64,000 bases of DNA, from assembly GCF_001422375.1 (NCBI RefSeq), contig NZ_LMMU01000011.1, positions 1,608 to 65,607 on the forward strand, written 5' to 3'. Of this stretch, positions 50,930-60,761 are shown piece after piece. Both the position numbers and the translations under genes were made by a program. Position 1 is the first letter of the stretch, and each line of letters begins with the position of its first letter. A model generated the notes under the pieces. It had not been told where the DNA came from, searched no databases, and saw only the letters and a program-made list of their open reading frames with translations. This stretch comes from Methylobacterium sp. Leaf99 (GTDB lineage Bacteria; Pseudomonadota; Alphaproteobacteria; Rhizobiales; Beijerinckiaceae).

Positions 50930-52069
50930 TCAGGATTTGGTCTGGAAGGCGGGATGCACGACCTGCCCGTCATGGGTCAGGTTCGTCGCCTTGACGAGCT
51001 CGTCGTCCCGCTTCACCGCCAGGGACTTCGCCTCCTTGTCGATGAGGGTCTCGACGAAGGCGTAGAGGTTGCGCGCGTAGAGGCTCGACGCCGTGGCGGC
51101 GAGGCGGCCGGGCACGTTGAGGTGGCCGACGATCTTCACGCCGTGATCCGTGGTGACGATCTCGCCGGCCTTGGCGCCCTCGACGTTGCCGCCGCGCTCC
51201 ACCGCGAGATCGATGAGCACCGAGCCGGGCTTCATGGTCGCGACCATGGCGGCGGACACGAGCTGCGGCGCCGGCCGGCCGGGGATCAGGGCCGTGGTGA
51301 TGACGATGTCCTGCTTGGCGATGTGGGTCGCCACGAGGTCGGCCTGCTTCTTCTTGTACTCGGCCGACATCTCCTTGGCGTAGCCGCCCGAGGTCTCGGC
51401 CTGCTTGAACTCGTCGTCCTCGACGGCCACGAACTTGGCGCCCAGGGACTCCACCTGTTCCTTGGTGGCGGGGCGCACGTCCGTGGCGGTGACGACGGCG
51501 CCCATGCGGCGGGCCGTGGCGATGGCCTGGAGGCCGGCGACGCCGACGCCCATCACGAAGACGCGGGCGGCGGGCACGGTGCCGGCGGCCGTCATCATCA
51601 TCGGCATGGCGCGGCCGTACTCGGAGGCGCCGTCGACTACGGCGCGGTAGCCGGCGAGGTTGGCCTGGCTCGAGAGCACGTCCATCACCTGCGCGCGGGT
51701 GATGCGGGGCATCAGCTCCATGGCGAAGGTGTCGAGGCCGGCCTGCGCCATCTCGCCCAGGGCGGCCTCGTTGCCGTAGGGGTCCATGATCGCCACCACG
51801 GTGGCGCCGCGCTTCAGCAGCCCGATCTCGTCGGCGTTGGGGCGGCGGACCTTGAGGACGAGGTCGGCGTCGTTCGCCGCGTCCTGGGCCGAGGATGCGA
51901 CCCTGGCCCCCGCGGCCTCGTACTCGGCATCCGGGACGCCGGCCGTCAGTCCGGCACCGGACTGAACGGTCACATCGGCCCCGAGGGCGATGAACTTCTT
52001 GACCGTTTCGGGCACCGCCGCGACCCGCGGCTCCGCGGGATCAGACTCTGTCAGGACAGCGATGCGCAT
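50930..52069 (-). CDS. pntAA: NAD(P) transhydrogenase subunit alpha, part 1
   Basis: A 379-residue soluble NAD(H)-binding domain I (MRIAVLTESDPAEPRVAAVPETVKK, MGVGVAGLQAIATARRMGAVV with the Rossmann loop, and ITTALIPGRPAPQLV mobile loop). It is alanine-dehydrogenase-like. First gene of the pnt operon. Its promoter should lie in the short gap 52070-52162. Confidence 0.95.
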   Translation of the reverse strand: MRIAVLTESDPAEPRVAAVPETVKKFIALGADVTVQSGAGLTAGVPDAEYEAAGARVASSAQDAANDADLVLKVRRPNADEIGLLKRGATVVAIMDPYGNEAALGEMAQAGLDTFAMELMPRITRAQVMDVLSSQANLAGYRAVVDGASEYGRAMPMMMTAAGTVPAARVFVMGVGVAGLQAIATARRMGAVVTATDVRPATKEQVESLGAKFVAVEDDEFKQAETSGGYAKEMSAEYKKKQADLVATHIAKQDIVITTALIPGRPAPQLVSAAMVATMKPGSVLIDLAVERGGNVEGAKAGEIVTTDHGVKIVGHLNVPGRLAATASSLYARNLYAFVETLIDKEAKSLAVKRDDELVKATNLTHDGQVVHPAFQTKS

Positions 52070-52162
52070 TCAGGAAGTCCCCCTCGGCGATCGTTCCGGA
52101 ACGCCGTAACTCAGCAGAAATATAGAGCCTAAACGCTGGTATACCAGCGCTTCCAGGCTACG

Positions 52163-52456
52163 TCACGCGAAGAAGAGGTAGAGCAGAAGCAAGACCGCGA
52201 CCACGACGGGGGCCTTCCAGCCCACGGCCGGCGCGAGGGCGCCCACGGCGCCGGCGGCACCGGACAGGACCACGGCGAGGATGGCCGTCAGCCAGGCCTC
52301 GTGGATGCCGCCGATGGCGAGGGCGAGCACCCAGCAGATCACCACTGAGGTGCCGATTTCGACGAAACGAACGAAGCCGCGGTAGGTTTGCTCGTGGGTC
52401 TTCTCGTCCATGGCGGGGCTGTAATGTACGCCGGACGCGGTCTTCAAATCGGCCAT
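52163..52456 (-). CDS. aa3-type cytochrome c oxidase subunit IV
   Basis: A 97-residue protein. THEQTYRGFVRFVEIGTSVVICW is the signature of the alphaproteobacterial aa3 oxidase subunit IV peptide, whose single helix sits beside subunits I and III. A second hydrophobic part (AGAVGALAPAVGWKAPVVVAVLLLLYLFF) makes this a longer form than the usual 50-70 residues. An ATG at 52411 is a shorter alternative. Not beside other cox genes, as is usual. Confidence 0.85.
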   Translation of the reverse strand: MADLKTASGVHYSPAMDEKTHEQTYRGFVRFVEIGTSVVICWVLALAIGGIHEAWLTAILAVVLSGAAGAVGALAPAVGWKAPVVVAVLLLLYLFFA

Positions 52457-52572
52457 CTCAGGGTCGTCCCCATGGGTCTATCTTGATTTGTTCCAAGGGG
52501 ATTTAGCGCATGCCCCGGCCGCTCGCAATCAGCATGCGTGCCATGGAAAGACCACGAACGGATTTTTGTCAT

Positions 52573-52594
52573 GCCGACGGGAATCCCCGTCGGC
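52573..52594 (-). terminator. Stem-loop after ABC1 kinase gene
   Basis: GCCGACGGG and its exact complement around AATC, seven bp past the stop codon of the ABC1 kinase gene. Lacks a U-run. Confidence 0.5.
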
Positions 52595-52601
52595 GCCGCC
52601 G

Positions 52602-53966
52602 TCATGCGGGCAGGGCCAGCCCCGCCCGGGTCAGGGCCTCGCCCTGCCGGGCTTCGAGTTCCGAGAGCGAGAAGCGCTCGATCTCGGCCTCGAACAACCG
52701 GTGATAGTTCAGCTCCGAACGCAGGTGCAGGAACACCGCGCCGAGGCCGACGGCGGCGCGGTCCATGAACACGAATTCCTGCGGCACCGTCACGGGACCG
52801 CGCGCCTTCAGGGCCTGATGCACTTCGAAGGCCTGACGCCGTCCGTACTCGCCGGGCTTGACCCCGTCGGCCACCGTGCGGGTGCGGTCCTCCAGGATCG
52901 GCCCGTAGATGAAGCGCGCCCAGATGTTGAGGATCTCGATGAGCTCCTTGTTCAGGTTCTTGAAGCCCCAGACCTCGTAGGCATGGACGATGCGGGCCTC
53001 GTCGTTCTCCAGGAGACCGCGATACAGATCGACCACGCCTCCGACGAAGCGCGGGTGGAAGATGCGCACGCAGCCGTAATCCAGCAGGTTGATGCCCCGC
53101 GCTTCGCCGCCCTCGGAGAACACCGTGTAGTTGCCGAGATGCGGGTCGCCGTGGATGACGGCGGCGCGGCTGAACGGGTGCCACCACGCCTTGAACATCG
53201 CCTTGGCGAGGCGGTTGCGGATCTCGATGGGCGCGTCGGCAAAATCGAGGATGCGTTCGCCCTCCAGCCAGCCGAGGGTGAGGAGGCGCTTGGTCGAGAG
53301 ATCGCGGTGGATGTCCGGCACCCGGACCTCGGCCACGTCGCGCAGGACGTCGGCGTAGAGCGCCGCGTGCTTCGCTTCCCGCTCGTAGTCGAGTTCCTCG
53401 CGCACCCGGGCGCCGATTTCCTTCGCGATCTCACGGGTATCGAGCCAGGAGCTCATGCGCCGGTGCAGGGCGAAGGCGACCTCGAGCTGCTTCAGGTCGG
53501 CCTCCACGGCCGATTGCATGTCGGGATACTGGAGCTTGCAGGCGAGCGCCGTGCCGTCGAGCCCGGTCGCCCGGTGGACCTGGCCCAGGGAGGCGGCCGC
53601 CGCCGGCTTGAGATCGAAGGTCTTGAACCGCGCCTGCCAGTCGGGGCCGAGTTCGGCCATCATCCGGCGCTTGACGAAGGCCGCGCCCATGGGCGGTGCG
53701 TCGGCCTGGAGCTTCTGCAGCTCGGTCGCGTATTCGGGCGGCAGAAGGTCCGGCACCGTGGCGAGCAACTGGGCGACCTTCATGATCGGCCCCTTGAGGC
53801 CGCCCAGGGCCTGGGCCAGGGCGGCGGCATTGGTCGGCGCCTCCTTGCCGCCGAACAGGCGGGCGCCGGCCATGCGGGCCGCGACCCCGCCGACATTGGC
53901 GCCGACGCGGGCGTAGCGGCTGGCGCGCGCGGAGAAGCGGTTGGCTTCGCTGTCGTGATCGGCCAT
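52602..53966 (-). CDS. ABC1/AarF/UbiB-family atypical kinase
   Basis: A 454-residue protein of the ABC1 (ADCK/UbiB) kinase family. The KxGQ-like motif appears as GPIMKVAQLLATVPDLLPPEY (KVAQ variant near residue 65); other kinase parts are AAASLGQVHRA, ELDYEREAKHAALY and HGDPHLGNY (catalytic loop), LLDYGCVR in place of DFG. Such proteins support quinone biosynthesis or lipid handling. The ATG at 53966 matches the conserved start; an upstream 54 residues in frame are unconserved. The substitution of Gly by Ala/Val in KxGQ is worth noting. Confidence 0.84.
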   Translation of the reverse strand: MADHDSEANRFSARASRYARVGANVGGVAARMAGARLFGGKEAPTNAAALAQALGGLKGPIMKVAQLLATVPDLLPPEYATELQKLQADAPPMGAAFVKRRMMAELGPDWQARFKTFDLKPAAAASLGQVHRATGLDGTALACKLQYPDMQSAVEADLKQLEVAFALHRRMSSWLDTREIAKEIGARVREELDYEREAKHAALYADVLRDVAEVRVPDIHRDLSTKRLLTLGWLEGERILDFADAPIEIRNRLAKAMFKAWWHPFSRAAVIHGDPHLGNYTVFSEGGEARGINLLDYGCVRIFHPRFVGGVVDLYRGLLENDEARIVHAYEVWGFKNLNKELIEILNIWARFIYGPILEDRTRTVADGVKPGEYGRRQAFEVHQALKARGPVTVPQEFVFMDRAAVGLGAVFLHLRSELNYHRLFEAEIERFSLSELEARQGEALTRAGLALPA

Positions 53967-54078
53967 CGGGTTCTTCAGATCTCGGAAAGGATGCGTCCGG
54001 AAATCCGGAGACCCCGTTGAGATAAGCCCGTTGGCGTCCTGTGCCAGGGCGCTGCGCCGTTGCGGCGCGGTGGGGGTG

Positions 54079-54465
54079 TCAGGTGGCCGGCCAGTTGTCG
54101 CGAATCCAGTGCAACAGACCGGCTTCATCGATTTCGCCGGCGGCGAGGCTGCGGATCACCAACGTCGCCTCAGCCTGCTCCGGCTTGAAGGGAATGCTGT
54201 TCAGTCGGAGGAATGTCACCATCGCCACGAAGGCGATCCGTTTGTTGCCATCGATGAAGGCGTGGTTGCGCGCAAGACCGAACGCATAGGCGGCTGCCAG
54301 CGAGGCAAGGTCACCGTCTTCATAGCGCCATCTGTTGATCGGTCGTGCGAGAGCCGATTCCAGGGCGTTCTCATCGCGCAAGCCCGGCGGTCCGCCGAAG
54401 CGGGCAAGCTGACGCTCGTGCGCGACCATGACCTCGTGGGAGGTCAGCCAGCGGGGCTCGGTCAT
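54079..54465 (-). CDS. doc: Doc-type toxin of a type II toxin-antitoxin pair
   Basis: A 128-residue Fic/Doc protein. NHAFIDGNKRIAFVAM gives HxFxDGNKR, the Doc variant of the Fic motif, which phosphorylates and inactivates EF-Tu in phage P1 Doc. It starts at 54465 and overlaps the stop of the antitoxin gene (ATGA). Partner is an AbrB-type protein instead of Phd. Plasmid or chromosomal maintenance module; here on the chromosome between core genes. Confidence 0.9.
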   Translation of the reverse strand: MTEPRWLTSHEVMVAHERQLARFGGPPGLRDENALESALARPINRWRYEDGDLASLAAAYAFGLARNHAFIDGNKRIAFVAMVTFLRLNSIPFKPEQAEATLVIRSLAAGEIDEAGLLHWIRDNWPAT

Positions 54466-54686
54466 TGGGCGAGCGCCCGAAGGGTGTCCTTGTACTCGTC
54501 CATGATGTCATCGACGATGGCCATGGCCTTGTCGAAATCAGGATCGTAGGGCGTCAGGCGTACGCCACCATCGGGCATCTCCGTGACGTGCAGCCACTGT
54601 CCCTGTTGGAGGTTGAGCTTCGCGATCAGGTCCTTCGGCAGAATCAGCCCGGTGGAGTTGCCGATCTTCTTGACTTCGAGCTTCAT
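54462..54686 (-). CDS. AbrB/MazE-type antitoxin
   Basis: A 74-residue protein with a swapped-hairpin AbrB fold at residues 1-48 (MKLEVKKIGNSTGLILPKDLIAKLNL, then GQWLHVTEMPDGGVRLTPYD). The C-terminal 26 residues (FDKAMAIVDDIMDEYKDTLRALAQ) are helical and probably neutralise the toxin. Start ATG at 54686; codons further up lie in the palindrome. It overlaps doc by 4 bp. The inverted repeat in front of it is a likely autoregulatory site. Confidence 0.9.
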   Translation of the reverse strand: MKLEVKKIGNSTGLILPKDLIAKLNLQQGQWLHVTEMPDGGVRLTPYDPDFDKAMAIVDDIMDEYKDTLRALAQ

Positions 54687-54694
54687 GACGATTC

Positions 54695-54727
54695 GCCTTT
54701 CGTTGTACGGAATGTACAACGAAAGGC
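54695..54727. promoter_or_regulatory. Perfect 14-bp inverted repeat at the antitoxin promoter
   Basis: GCCTTTCGTTGTAC-N5-GTACAACGAAAGGC. It ends 9 bp before the antitoxin ATG and starts 20 bp past the pepF stop. Likely the operator bound by the antitoxin; the same stem could also end pepF transcripts. Confidence 0.75.
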
Positions 54728-54746
54728 CGGGTCGGCCAAGCCGTCG

Positions 54747-56621
54747 TCAGCCCTCCATCGCCTCCAGCTCGGCGATCATGCCCTCGATCATGTTGAGGCC
54801 GATCTGCCAGAAGCCCGGATCGCGGGCGTCGAGGCCGAAGGGAGCGAGGAGTTCGCCGTAGGGCTTGGCGCCGCCGGCCGAGAGCAGGGCGAAGTAGCGC
54901 TCGACGAACCCGTCCTCGGCCTTGGCGTAGACGCCGTAGAGGGAGTTCACGAGGCAGTCGCCGAAGGCGTAGGCGTAGACGTAGAACGGAGAGTGGATGA
55001 AGTGCGGGATGTAGGCCCAGAACGGCTCGTAGCCCGCATCGAGGGTGATGGCCGGGCCGAGGCTCTCGGTCTGCACGGACATCCAGAGGGCGTTGATCTG
55101 CTCGGCGGTGAGCTCGCCCTCGGCGCGGGCGAGGTGGACCTTGCGCTCGAAGGCGTAGAACGCGATCTGGCGCACCACCGTGTTGATCATGTCCTCGACC
55201 TTGGCCGCCAGCATGGCCCGGCGCTGGGTCGTGTTCGTGGTGGCGGCGAGCAGTCGGCGGAAGGTCAGCATCTCGCCGAACACGCTCGCGGTCTCGGCGA
55301 GCGTCAGGGGGGTCGGCGCCATCAGGGCGCCGTTGGGGCCGGCCAGCACCTGATGCACCCCGTGGCCGAGCTCGTGCGCCAGGGTCATGACGTCGCGCGG
55401 CTTCCCCTGGTAGTTCACCAGCACGTAGGGATGGGCCGAGGGCACCGTCGGGTGGGCGAAGGCGCCGGGCGCCTTGCCGGGCCGCGTCGGTGCGTCGATC
55501 CAGTTGCGGTCGAAGAACGTCTTGGCGATGCTGGCCATGCGCGGGGAGAACGCGCCGTAGGCGTCGAGCACCGTGTCGCGGGCCTCCGTCCAGGGGATCG
55601 TGCGCTGCTCGACCTTCGGCAGGGGCGCGTTGCGGTCCCAGTACGGCAGGGCCTCGACCCCGAACCACTTCGCCTTCAGGGCGTAATAGCGGTGCGACAG
55701 GCGCGGATAGGCCGCCTGCACCGCCTCGACCAGGGCATCGACCACCTCGGGTTCGACCCGGTTCGACAGGTGTCGGGATTCGGCGACATCGGTGAAGCCG
55801 CGCCAGCGGTCGTTGATCTCCTTGTCCTTGGCCAAGGTGTTGGTGATGAGCGTGAAGGTGCGGAGATTCGCCCGGAACACCTCGCCGAGCGCGCCGGCGG
55901 CCTCCTTGCGCACGGTCCCGTCGGGGTCCTGCAGGCGGTTCAGGGTCGGTTCCAGGGTCAGCTGCTCGCCCTGTACGGAGAAGCGCAGGGACGCGATGGT
56001 GCCGTCGAACAGGCGGTTCCAAGCCGAGCGGCCGGTCACCGACTTCTCGAGGAACAGCTTTTCCGTGCGGTCGTCGAGCTGGAACGGTTTTTCGCGGCGC
56101 AGGTCCTCGATCCAGGGGGCGTAGGCCGCGAGCGGCCCGTCGGCCATGGCCGCGTCCAGGGTGGCGTCGTCGATGCGGTTGAGTTCGAGGGCGAAGAACA
56201 GCAGGTGGCTGGAGGCCGTGGTGAGGCGCTCCTGGGTGTCGCCGTAGAATTTCTCGCGGGCCTCGTCGGTGGTGTCGCCCGAGTAGACGAGGCCGGCGAA
56301 CGACATCAGCCGCCCGAGGAGATCCTCGATGGCCTCGTAGGCCCGAACCGCCTCGGCGAGGCGGGCGGAAGCGTCCGGGCCGGTGGCGAGGGCTTCCAGG
56401 CGGCCGGCATAGAGTTCGGAGACCTCGCGGCAGGCCGCCTCGGCCCGGGCGAGGTCGGCGCGGAAGTCGGGGGCGTCGATGCCGGAATAGAGGTCGCTCA
56501 GGTCCCATTCGGGCAGGGCGCCGAGGTCGGCGGCGTGTGCGGCCGCCCGTGCGGCGCTCGCCCCCTCGGGAGTGGCGACGATGCCCGCGCGGACGGCATG
56601 GGCGACGGCTCGGCTCGGCAT
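54747..56621 (-). CDS. pepF: Oligoendopeptidase F (M3B family)
   Basis: A 624-residue cytoplasmic metallopeptidase. The zinc site TLAHELGHGVHQ lies around residue 405 with the downstream Glu in LAETASVFGEML; the C-terminal lobe has HSPFYVYAYAFGDCLVNSLY. It degrades short peptides. The ATG at 56621 starts the PSRAVAHAVRA region; the upstream extension is not conserved. It runs toward the toxin-antitoxin genes. The sigma-54 regulator is divergent with a 280-bp gap. Confidence 0.92.
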   Translation of the reverse strand: MPSRAVAHAVRAGIVATPEGASAARAAAHAADLGALPEWDLSDLYSGIDAPDFRADLARAEAACREVSELYAGRLEALATGPDASARLAEAVRAYEAIEDLLGRLMSFAGLVYSGDTTDEAREKFYGDTQERLTTASSHLLFFALELNRIDDATLDAAMADGPLAAYAPWIEDLRREKPFQLDDRTEKLFLEKSVTGRSAWNRLFDGTIASLRFSVQGEQLTLEPTLNRLQDPDGTVRKEAAGALGEVFRANLRTFTLITNTLAKDKEINDRWRGFTDVAESRHLSNRVEPEVVDALVEAVQAAYPRLSHRYYALKAKWFGVEALPYWDRNAPLPKVEQRTIPWTEARDTVLDAYGAFSPRMASIAKTFFDRNWIDAPTRPGKAPGAFAHPTVPSAHPYVLVNYQGKPRDVMTLAHELGHGVHQVLAGPNGALMAPTPLTLAETASVFGEMLTFRRLLAATTNTTQRRAMLAAKVEDMINTVVRQIAFYAFERKVHLARAEGELTAEQINALWMSVQTESLGPAITLDAGYEPFWAYIPHFIHSPFYVYAYAFGDCLVNSLYGVYAKAEDGFVERYFALLSAGGAKPYGELLAPFGLDARDPGFWQIGLNMIEGMIAELEAMEG

Positions 56622-56902
56622 GATGGGCTGCTTCCTGGGGGCTGGGCACCGGCGTGCCGTGGCCGGTGATATCGAGCGGGCGGGCCCCGCGATCAACCGC
56701 CTTGCGCGTGAAAGCCAGGGTCCTCGCGCGGGAAAATTCCGGGTGCGGCGTCGGCACCCGGCGATCCCCGGAAAAGTCCGATCGTCGTTAAGCGCGGCTT
56801 TACGCTCTTGGGGCACCCTGCGGATCGAAACGAAACAGTCCGGCGCCGCCCTCCGAGCCCGTCTCGCGATGCGGCCGCCCTCCCCGGATCGAGGCGCAGC
56901 CC

Positions 56903-58393
<1,491 letters not shown>

Positions 58394-58433
58394 GCGACCC
58401 CACCGGTCGCCCGGAACCGAAATGACACAGGCC

Positions 58434-58450
58434 CGCCCCTCGAAGGGGCG
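58434..58450 (+). terminator. Short stem-loop after sigma-54 regulator
   Basis: CGCCCCT-CGA-AGGGGCG, 7-bp perfect stem, 40 bp past the stop codon. Plausible factor-independent or stabilising element; no U-run. Confidence 0.45.
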
Positions 58451-58541
58451 TGCCATGGGGACGTGCCGTTGCGCACCCGTGCGCGCCGGTCGATATCTTT
58501 AACTGAAGCGACCGGCCGTCCGGTCCGCAGGAGTTGCACCC

Positions 58542-60587
58542 ATGGGCGTCACGCGCTCCGCCTCCGTCGCCGTGTCGGCCCTCATCGCGGGCTGCCTCGG
58601 CTACGGTGCCCACGCCGAGGTCGCCGCACCGGACCGACCGGACGCGCCCGTCATGCAGAAGGCCTCCGTCGATCCCGCGGTCCCGGAGGCTTCGAAGCCC
58701 GTGGCCGCGCCGGCCTCTCCGGTGGCTGCTCCGGCATCTCCCGTGGCTGCGCCGGCTTCCCCCGTGGCTGCGCCGGCCTCGCCCGAAGTCGCCGTTCCGC
58801 CGTCCGAATCGTCTCCCGCGCCCACCGCCGAGGTGCCCCCGCCGGTGCCGAGCGATCCGCTCGCCGCCGCCGTGGCGGCCCGCCTCGCGGATTCCGCGCC
58901 CCTGCTGCCCCGCCTGACCACGAAGGATCGCGAGGCGATCCAGGCCTTCTACGCCCTGGGCGCCTTCAAGCCCGTCTGGATCGTCGACGGGGCCTACACT
59001 GCGGCCGCCAAGGCGGCCGCGGCGCGCCTCGCCACCGCCGGCGAGGACGGCCTCAAGGCCGCCGCCTACCCGGTGCCGGTTCTCGGCACCCAACCCCTCA
59101 CCGAAGCCCAGGTGGCGGATGCCGAACTCAAGCTCTCGGCGGCGGTCGCCCTCTACGCCCGCGACGCGCGCGGCGGCCGCATCCACCTGCCCAGCCTGTC
59201 GCGCCTCATCACACCGACCCTCGAGCTGCCCGCCGCCGACGCGGTGCTGGGCCGGATCGCCCCGGCCGGGGCGCAGGCCGGCGCCCTGCTCCAGGCCTAC
59301 AACCCGAGCCAGCCCGGCTACCTCGCCCTGAAGGCCCGCCTCGCCGCCGCCCGGGGCGGCCACGCGCCCGGGGCCGAGCCCACCGTGCAGCTGCCGGCCG
59401 GGCCGGTGCTGAAGCTCGGCATGCACAACCCCCGCGTGCCGGCCCTGCGCGCCCGCTTCGGTCTCGCGACCCGCACCGCCGGCACCCTCGACGCCGCGCC
59501 GGGCGAGCCCGACACCTACGATTCCGCCGTTTCGGCCGCCGTCGCCGGGTTCCAGCGCCGCCGGGGCCTGCCCGTCACTGGCACCCTGACCCCGCAGACG
59601 GTGGCGGCCCTCGGCCGGCCCGACGCCGCCCCGCACGCCGATGAGAACGAAGGCGCCCTCCTCGTGAACATGGAGCGCTGGCGCTGGCTGCCGGCCGACC
59701 TCGGGCGCGACTACGTGATGGTCAACATCCCCGAGTTCCAGGTCCGGGTGTTCAAGGACGGCCGCAAACGCGACGAGGCTCGGGTCATCGTCGGCAAGAC
59801 CGAGAGCCCGACGCCGATCTTCTCGGGCCTGATGGAATACGCCGTCGTCAACCCGTCCTGGAACGTGCCGCCCTCGATCCTGAAGAACGAGTTCCTGCCC
59901 GGCCTCGCCCGCGACCCGAACTACGCCGCGCGCCGCGGCTACGAGGTGGTCTACCGCAACGGCAACGTCTCGGTCCGCCAGCCGCCGGGCGAGCGCAACG
60001 CGCTCGGTTTCATCAAGTTCATGTTCCCCAACAACCATGCGGTCTACCTGCACGACACGCCGAACCGGTCGCTGTTCGCCGGGTCGCGCCGGGCCCTCAG
60101 CCACGGCTGCGTGCGGGTGGACGATCCGTTCCGCTTCGCCGATTCGGTGCTGCCCGACGCGTGGTCCGGCGAACGCCTGAAGAAACTCATCGGCAAGGGC
60201 GAGCGCACGATCCGCCTCGCCGAGAAGCTGCCGGTGCATCTCGCCTACTTCACCGCGTATATCGACGATGCCGGCTCGTATCGCACCCTGCCGGACCTCT
60301 ACGGCTACGATGCCCGCATGAAGATCGCGCTGGGCCTCGCCCCCGGCAGCCTGCTGGTGGCGAAGGCCGACAAGCCGGCACCCAAGCTCGCAGCCCCCAG
60401 GCTCGGCGCGCCCAGGCCCGCCGCCGCGCCGGCCGCCGAGGTACGGCGCAGGCCCGTGCGCGAGGTCCGCTCCGTCGAGGCCGCACCCGTCCGTCCGGCC
60501 CGCACCGCCGCCCGCCCGCCGGCGGATTTCGGCGAGCCCGGCCTGTGGACCCCGGCGCCGTCGAGGCCCTCCACCGGCTGGTGGTAG
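58542..60587 (+). CDS. L,D-transpeptidase with peptidoglycan-binding domain (YcbB/LdtD-like)
   Basis: A 681-residue secreted enzyme. Signal peptide (about 1-26, AHAEVA site); a Pro/Ala/Val repeat spacer (about 54-80) encoded by a 21-bp tandem repeat; a scaffold region; a PG-binding-1 domain near 310-365 (DSAVSAAVAGFQRRRGLPVTGTLTPQT); and the YkuD catalytic domain ending in HDTPNRSLFAGSRRALSHGCVRV (catalytic Cys in SHGCVRV). It makes 3-3 cross-links in peptidoglycan or anchors proteins. The C-terminal 90 residues are basic and Pro/Ala-rich. Followed by a DUF882 protein. Confidence 0.9.
   Translation: MGVTRSASVAVSALIAGCLGYGAHAEVAAPDRPDAPVMQKASVDPAVPEASKPVAAPASPVAAPASPVAAPASPVAAPASPEVAVPPSESSPAPTAEVPPPVPSDPLAAAVAARLADSAPLLPRLTTKDREAIQAFYALGAFKPVWIVDGAYTAAAKAAAARLATAGEDGLKAAAYPVPVLGTQPLTEAQVADAELKLSAAVALYARDARGGRIHLPSLSRLITPTLELPAADAVLGRIAPAGAQAGALLQAYNPSQPGYLALKARLAAARGGHAPGAEPTVQLPAGPVLKLGMHNPRVPALRARFGLATRTAGTLDAAPGEPDTYDSAVSAAVAGFQRRRGLPVTGTLTPQTVAALGRPDAAPHADENEGALLVNMERWRWLPADLGRDYVMVNIPEFQVRVFKDGRKRDEARVIVGKTESPTPIFSGLMEYAVVNPSWNVPPSILKNEFLPGLARDPNYAARRGYEVVYRNGNVSVRQPPGERNALGFIKFMFPNNHAVYLHDTPNRSLFAGSRRALSHGCVRVDDPFRFADSVLPDAWSGERLKKLIGKGERTIRLAEKLPVHLAYFTAYIDDAGSYRTLPDLYGYDARMKIALGLAPGSLLVAKADKPAPKLAAPRLGAPRPAAAPAAEVRRRPVREVRSVEAAPVRPARTAARPPADFGEPGLWTPAPSRPSTGWW
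58701..58784 (+). repeat. 21-bp in-frame tandem repeat in the transpeptidase gene
   Basis: Four units encoding Val-Ala-Ala-Pro-Ala-Ser-Pro, with silent third-base differences between units. The period is seven residues. It forms the flexible spacer behind the signal peptide. Confidence 0.88.
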
Positions 60588-60761
60588 GCGCCTTCGGGGG
60601 GAGACCGCCCGAAACCGGTGGGAAACCGCCCCGCGTGCGTCCGCGCACGCCGGGGCACGATTTCGCCACGGTTGGACCTTAGCCATAAAGTGCATCAACC
60701 GGCGAACCGCCGAGGACCCGATAACCCGACGTTCACGGTTTTCGGCAACCTTGCGTTCACC

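Noticed and set aside
54465..56669. 734-codon plus-strand frame
   Set aside because: Antisense shadow of pepF and the antitoxin region; the opposite strand has a complete HELGH peptidase.
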